Assembly (NCBI GenBank): GCA_023150895.1
Contig: JAKLJY010000058.1
Coordinates: 1 to 46,686 of the forward strand
DNA length: 46,686 bases
Direction: 5' to 3'
From: Myxococcota bacterium
Lineage (GTDB): Bacteria; Myxococcota_A; Bradymonadia; UBA7976; UBA1532
Position numbers and translations under genes: made by a program. This document shows positions 41,877-46,686 of the stretch, in pieces. The notes below the pieces were generated by a model that searched no databases, had not been told where the DNA came from, and saw only the letters and a list, made by a program, of their open reading frames with translations. The stretch's first letter is position 1, and every line of letters begins with the position of its first letter.

Positions 41877-43678
41877 AACGCGCCCTTCGACTTCTGGACG
41901 ACCTGTCCGATCTTCTGCGCCTGCTCGACGGGCAGGTCGAAGACGGCGCGGAGCGCACCGGCCTCGGAGCCGAGGGAGAGGCCGATGCCCGTCGTCGCGG
42001 TGATCCCTTCGACCAGCGGTGCGACGGGGTTCATGCCACCGAGGCGCAGCCGGCGGGCGACCTCGACCGGCGATACGTACAGCATCAGGAAGGGGGCGGG
42101 CGCCGCGAGCTTGAGCGCGCGGGCCGGCCCGGGCGCGCCGCGCAGACCCCCGGCAAGCCGGCCGCCGAGGACGCCCTCGACCGTCGCGCGGGCGTCGGAG
42201 CCCACGGCGACGACGCCGAGCTCGGCACCGACCGCGATGTGCTGCGTCAGCAGCTCGGCGATGCCGTCCTTCATGGCGGCGAGTTGGGGATTGGCAGCGC
42301 CGATGCGGGTCGTGATGACCGAGACCGGTGCGTCCGCCACCGTGTAGGCGCCCGCCTTCATCTCGACCTCGAGACCCGCCTTCTTGTAGTACTCCTGGGC
42401 GCCGGGCTCCTTGTAGACGTCGGAGAGGCGTGCCTGCGCCGCTCTCGCCTTGGCCGCGTCGCGAACGCCGAAGAGCGTCGTCAGCGAGAGCCCGTCACCG
42501 CTGACGGGCCCATGAGCCGCGACGACGAGTTCTCCGGTCATCGCGGAGAGCGCGTCGACGACGGTCTGGTTGTAGGCTTTCATGGTCTCGGGAGCGGACT
42601 TGAGCATCGCGCCGACCGTCATCTGCGCAATGCGCTCGGCGTGCGCGTTCAGACGCTCGGGCGGCAGGTTCAGCCACAGGAAGAACGGCGCATCCGCCGG
42701 GATGCGGTCGAGGGGCGCCCCCGTGCCCGGCCCCTTGAGGCCGGCGAACGTGGTCGCGAGCTCCGTGTTCGGTTTCGGTTGGAACGTCGCCTCGATCCGG
42801 AGGCCATCCGGCAACGCCGAAAGCCGCAGCCGGACGTCGTCGAGCTCACGCCCGAGCCGGCCGACTGCATCCGTCACCCCGTCGATGACCCATCCCTGAT
42901 GCCCCGCCCCCGGAAGCGCAGCGATGGCCCCGCGGGCCGTCTTCTTGAGCTCGGCGAGCGCCGCGTCGAGATCCTGCCCGTAGATGGCTGCCAGGTTGCG
43001 CACCGCGAACACGACGCCTGCCGTCGTGCCGATCTCGGCCATTGCCAGGCGTTCGAGAAAGTTGCGGTACTGCGGGAAGATGGCTTTGTCCCGCGTCACG
43101 ACGACCGTCCCGAGGACGAAGTTCACATAGACGGCCTGCGAGGAGCCCGGAAAGCGCAGGTACGAAAACGCGTTGCCCTCGTCATCCGCCTTGCGGTCAT
43201 CGGGGAGCGCCGCGATGAACGCCTCCTTGCTCTTCGCGCCGAACAGCAGCGCGACGGGCTCCGCCGCGTGCTTCTTCGGATCGAGGACTGCGAATCGAAG
43301 GCCCTGGGCGAGGTCCACGACCTTGTCGTCTTTGAGATTGAGCTCGGCCTTGAGCGCGAGCGCGAGCTGGTCCTGCAGCGGCGGAACGGGCAGGCCGGCC
43401 TGCGTCGCGAGGGCGCCGAGCGCGCCCGTGACCTCCGTCAGCGGGCCGGTGCCGCCATAGGCGAGCGCCTCCGGCGGGGCCTGAAGGCCCTCGAGCGGTG
43501 CAGAAAGCAGCGTCACTTTGGCCGGCAGACCCGCCGGCTCTCCCTTGTCGCCGTCGCACGAGCCGCAACCGCCGAGCCCCCACGCGCCGGCAGCGAGCCC
43601 CAGGACGAGCCCGACCCGCGCGGTGGTGAGACGAAGCCCCCGGCAAAGCCCGGAGCGGTCCGACATTTCGAATCTCAT
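41873..43678 (-). CDS. Large lipoprotein, DUF3352-like
   Basis: 601 residues with lipobox GLGGC (C38) followed by a Cys/Gly/Asp stretch. The mature part is a repeated alpha/beta pattern. Segments such as EALAYGGTGPLTEVTGALGAL, ALLFGAKSKEAFIAAL, GTVVVTRDKAIF and APFFLWLNLPPERLNAHAERI resemble the DUF3352 family of periplasmic proteins of unknown role; the match is from memory. Start at 43678 has GGGAG 8 bases upstream and a strong promoter; an ATG at 43666 is a less well placed alternative. It is first in a two-gene lipoprotein transcript. Confidence 0.75.
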   Translation of the reverse strand: MRFEMSDRSGLCRGLRLTTARVGLVLGLAAGAWGLGGCGSCDGDKGEPAGLPAKVTLLSAPLEGLQAPPEALAYGGTGPLTEVTGALGALATQAGLPVPPLQDQLALALKAELNLKDDKVVDLAQGLRFAVLDPKKHAAEPVALLFGAKSKEAFIAALPDDRKADDEGNAFSYLRFPGSSQAVYVNFVLGTVVVTRDKAIFPQYRNFLERLAMAEIGTTAGVVFAVRNLAAIYGQDLDAALAELKKTARGAIAALPGAGHQGWVIDGVTDAVGRLGRELDDVRLRLSALPDGLRIEATFQPKPNTELATTFAGLKGPGTGAPLDRIPADAPFFLWLNLPPERLNAHAERIAQMTVGAMLKSAPETMKAYNQTVVDALSAMTGELVVAAHGPVSGDGLSLTTLFGVRDAAKARAAQARLSDVYKEPGAQEYYKKAGLEVEMKAGAYTVADAPVSVITTRIGAANPQLAAMKDGIAELLTQHIAVGAELGVVAVGSDARATVEGVLGGRLAGGLRGAPGPARALKLAAPAPFLMLYVSPVEVARRLRLGGMNPVAPLVEGITATTGIGLSLGSEAGALRAVFDLPVEQAQKIGQVVQKSKGAF

Positions 43679-43713
43679 CGTGCGTACTCCCAGCCGGTCG
43701 CGAAGTCCGGCGG

Positions 43714-43742
43714 ACGTTACGAAGCCCCTCCCGTGGTGTCAA
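43714..43742 (-). promoter_or_regulatory. Strong sigma70-like promoter of the lipoprotein pair
   Basis: Minus strand perfect TTGACA (43742-43737), 17-base spacer, TAACGT (43719-43714). Leader of about 28 bases with GGGAG 8 bases before the ATG. Confidence 0.65.
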
Positions 43743-43759
43743 CGGCGTGGCTTCGCCCC

Positions 43760-43789
43760 TTGACACTCCGCGCGCAACGCTGCTAGTGC
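43760..43789 (+). promoter_or_regulatory. Putative promoter of the OmpA/TSP3 gene
   Basis: Perfect TTGACA (43760-43765), 18-base spacer, TAGTGC (43784-43789) preceded by TG one base away. Leader of about 145 bases to the GTG at 43942. It is back to back with the lipoprotein promoter, the two -35 boxes being 17 bp apart. Confidence 0.5.
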
Positions 43790-43941
43790 CTAGCCGCCGC
43801 GGCGCCTGACCGGTGCCGGCGGCCCTTCTTTATCAGACCCGATCCGATCGTCCCGGGCACCTCGTCGCGGGCCGTTCGTCACAAACAACGCGTTTGGTCG
43901 ACTCTTCGATGCGAACCAACCCCCTCAGAGAAGGAGCCATC

Positions 43942-45351
<1,410 letters not shown>

Positions 45352-45358
45352 GCGACCG

Positions 45359-45374
45359 CGGCCCTTCGGGGCCG
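45359..45374 (+). terminator. UUCG-capped hairpin after the OmpA gene
   Basis: CGGCCC-TTCG-GGGCCG, a perfect 6-bp stem with a very stable tetraloop, 7 bases after the stop. No T run follows, so it may act as an mRNA 3' end or a weak terminator. Confidence 0.55.
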
Positions 45375-45386
45375 TGACCCCGGCGG

Positions 45387-45404
45387 GGGCCGACGTTTCG
45401 GCCC
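45387..45404. terminator. Second hairpin between convergent genes
   Basis: GGGCCGA-CGTT-TCGGCCC, a perfect 7-bp stem followed by TTT on the plus strand. Usable on both strands. Confidence 0.55.
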
Positions 45405-45422
45405 TTTGGCCGGCGCCGGGAG

Positions 45423-45440
45423 GGGGTGGTCAGCCACCCC
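45423..45440. terminator. Third hairpin between convergent genes
   Basis: GGGGTGG-TCAG-CCACCCC, a perfect 7-bp stem. It probably ends the minus-strand PEGA transcript arriving from the right. Confidence 0.5.
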
Positions 45441-45482
45441 GCCCGACCCGTGCCCCGGTCAGACCACGGCCAGCCGCCGAGG

Positions 45483-46686
45483 TCACTGCAAGCCGGGGAC
45501 ACCGTCGACGACGACGACCTTGCGTTCGAGGGCGCCGTTCTTCTCGACCTTCACCGTCGCCTCGGCCCGACGCCCGGAGGTGCCGTCGACCATGACGAGC
45601 ACCTGTTCACCCGAGGGGATGCGCACCTTGCGCAGCGGCGTTTCGCCGAGTTCCTGCGCCCCGAGGTAGACCATGACCTTCGGCGCGCCGCCGAGCGTGA
45701 GCGTGCCGTAGTGCTTCTCGGGCGGGGTCAGGCGGAGATACACGGTGTAGTAGGCCAGCTTCAGGTCCAGGTCTCGTTCCGCCGTCCCGAAGCCGGCCAG
45801 CTCGGCCCGCAACCGCAGACCACCGTCGACCGGGCGGCTCACCTTGAGGGGAAAGTTGCCCGTCTTGCCGAGCGCACGCCCCGGCTCGCTCCCCATCGCG
45901 TCGAAGATCGTGGCGCCGAGGGGGATGGACTCGACGTTGACCACGGCCATGGCCCGCGGTCCGGTGTCCGGCATCAGGTTGACGCCGATGGCCCGCTCCT
46001 CGTCCTTCTCGAGGGTGAAGAGCACGCCGTGCGGATGGTGGCCGTCCTTCTCGAGCCGCATCGTCATCTCGACACCCGCGCCGACCTTCTCCAGGGTCAG
46101 CGGGGTCGACCCGACCTCTGCGCCGTTGATCAGGACCCGTGCCCCGGCGGGCGAAGTCTCGACGAGGAGCTTGCCGAGCTCGGGCCGGCCCTTCTTCAGC
46201 GTGGCGCGCACGTCCGTTCCGGTCGCGCCGACGTCGACGCGCGACTCCCACGGAAGGTACCCGGCCTCGAGGACGCGGACGGTGCTCTTCTGGTCGGCGA
46301 ACGTCTGGACGGACGCCGGGGTCAACGAATTGAGCATGTTCCCGTTGACGACGACACGGGCCCCGGGCGGGTCGCTCTCGACGCGAACGATGCCGAGCCG
46401 GGCCGGCGCCGTGGCGGGCGCCTCGGGTGCGCCGGGCGCCGCCGAACCGAGCATCGTCGTGGCGGGGGGCAGTGCAGCCGCCGCGCGGGTCGGGGTCCGC
46501 CGGGAATTCATGCGCTCCCCGTCTTCGACGAAGAGGTACTGAATCCCGAAGAGGATGGTCACGACGAGCAACAAGAAGAGCAGGCCGGTCAGGTAGCGTC
46601 GCGGCGAACGCACCTGAATCTCGCTCTCGTCCACCTCGGAGACGGCGAAGGCCGCAGCCCGGGGCGGCGCCAGTTTCGGTGGCCCG
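45483..46686 (-). CDS. PEGA-domain membrane protein, 5' end outside the window
   Basis: The frame is open to the right edge, giving at least 400 residues. A cytoplasmic Pro/Ala-rich stretch leads to one hydrophobic helix (GLLFLLLVVTILFGIQYLF), an Ala/Pro linker, then several PEGA-type beta repeats (VRVESDPPGARVVVNG, LLVETSPAGARVLINGAEVGSTPLTLE and others). PEGA domains often form the external part of bacterial Ser/Thr kinases, and the residues before the helix are linker-like. The missing N-terminus may therefore be a kinase domain. A GTG at 46634 would give a 383-residue protein complete within the window, but the open upstream frame with linker-like composition argues against that start. 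Confidence 0.75.
   Translation of the reverse strand, partial: GPPKLAPPRAAAFAVSEVDESEIQVRSPRRYLTGLLFLLLVVTILFGIQYLFVEDGERMNSRRTPTRAAAALPPATTMLGSAAPGAPEAPATAPARLGIVRVESDPPGARVVVNGNMLNSLTPASVQTFADQKSTVRVLEAGYLPWESRVDVGATGTDVRATLKKGRPELGKLLVETSPAGARVLINGAEVGSTPLTLEKVGAGVEMTMRLEKDGHHPHGVLFTLEKDEERAIGVNLMPDTGPRAMAVVNVESIPLGATIFDAMGSEPGRALGKTGNFPLKVSRPVDGGLRLRAELAGFGTAERDLDLKLAYYTVYLRLTPPEKHYGTLTLGGAPKVMVYLGAQELGETPLRKVRIPSGEQVLVMVDGTSGRRAEATVKVEKNGALERKVVVVDGVPGLQ

Overview
The window is about 70% G+C and tightly packed, with no tRNA, rRNA, insertion sequence, phage or CRISPR visible. The gene content suggests a myxobacterium-like organism (Myxococcota, formerly Deltaproteobacteria). Pointers are a eukaryote-like Ser/Thr kinase, CotH-type lipoproteins with a MopE-like Cys/Asp motif and a C-type lectin domain, lipoproteins with Ala/Pro/Asp-rich linkers, an OmpA with thrombospondin type 3 repeats, a PEGA-domain membrane protein, an ECF sigma/DUF3106 cassette and an alkyl-DHAP-synthase-like flavoprotein. 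The taxonomic assignment is an inference from these families, not from a marker gene.

Layout. 1-6.9 kb, minus strand: start of an unknown gene running off the left edge, an MFS transporter coupled to an AGPS-like flavoenzyme, a PilB/GspE-family ATPase and arginine decarboxylase (speA). 7-10.7 kb, plus: a beta-barrel protein, then a four-gene cassette (small acidic Leu/Glu-rich protein, ECF sigma factor, one-TM putative anti-sigma protein, DUF3106 protein) joined entirely by ATGA overlaps. 10.7-13.8 kb, minus: an organophosphate-type MFS carrier, DNA polymerase IV (dinB) and an outer-membrane protein. 13.9-18.9 kb, plus: inositol-phosphate synthase, a nucleotidyltransferase/CDP-alcohol phosphotransferase fusion, and an ABC-2 ATPase/permease pair. 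18.9-22.7 kb: a four-helix membrane protein, Fe-type superoxide dismutase, GluQ-RS overlapping a Ser/Thr kinase. 22.9-26.5 kb, plus: two overlapping CotH-family lipoproteins. 26.5-30.9 kb, minus: a divergent Tex-like RNA-binding protein, a DegT-type aminotransferase, and an unusual tandem DsbA/HCCA-isomerase-like protein. 31-36.3 kb, plus: a Cys-rich lipoprotein, tRNA-dihydrouridine synthase plus a small GAF protein, then cysDN (sulfate activation) behind an AT-rich palindrome. 36.3-38 kb, minus: greB and an alpha/beta hydrolase. 38.1-40.3 kb, plus: a peptidoglycan glycosyltransferase (GT51) fused to a long AsmA-like N-terminus. 40.4-43.7 kb, minus: two overlapping lipoproteins. 43.9-45.4 kb: OmpA/TSP3 protein. 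45.5 kb to the right edge, minus: a PEGA-domain protein open at its 5' end.

Two expression features recur. Most tandem same-strand pairs overlap by exactly four bases as NTGA, and all four possibilities (ATGA, GTGA, TTGA and apparently CTGA) are seen. At least six genes have a sigma70-like -10 element only 6-8 bases before the start codon, so their mRNAs are predicted to be leaderless.

No defence system, biosynthetic cluster or obviously new machine is present. The most novel items are the fused or degenerate architectures (AsmA-GT51, CysN with a decayed APS-kinase-like tail, the Cys/Ser tandem DsbA-like protein, the short Tex with a glycine tail), the sigma cassette whose anti-sigma candidate contains an internal repeat, the inositol-phosphate/ABC gene block, and the putative sulfur-gene operator.
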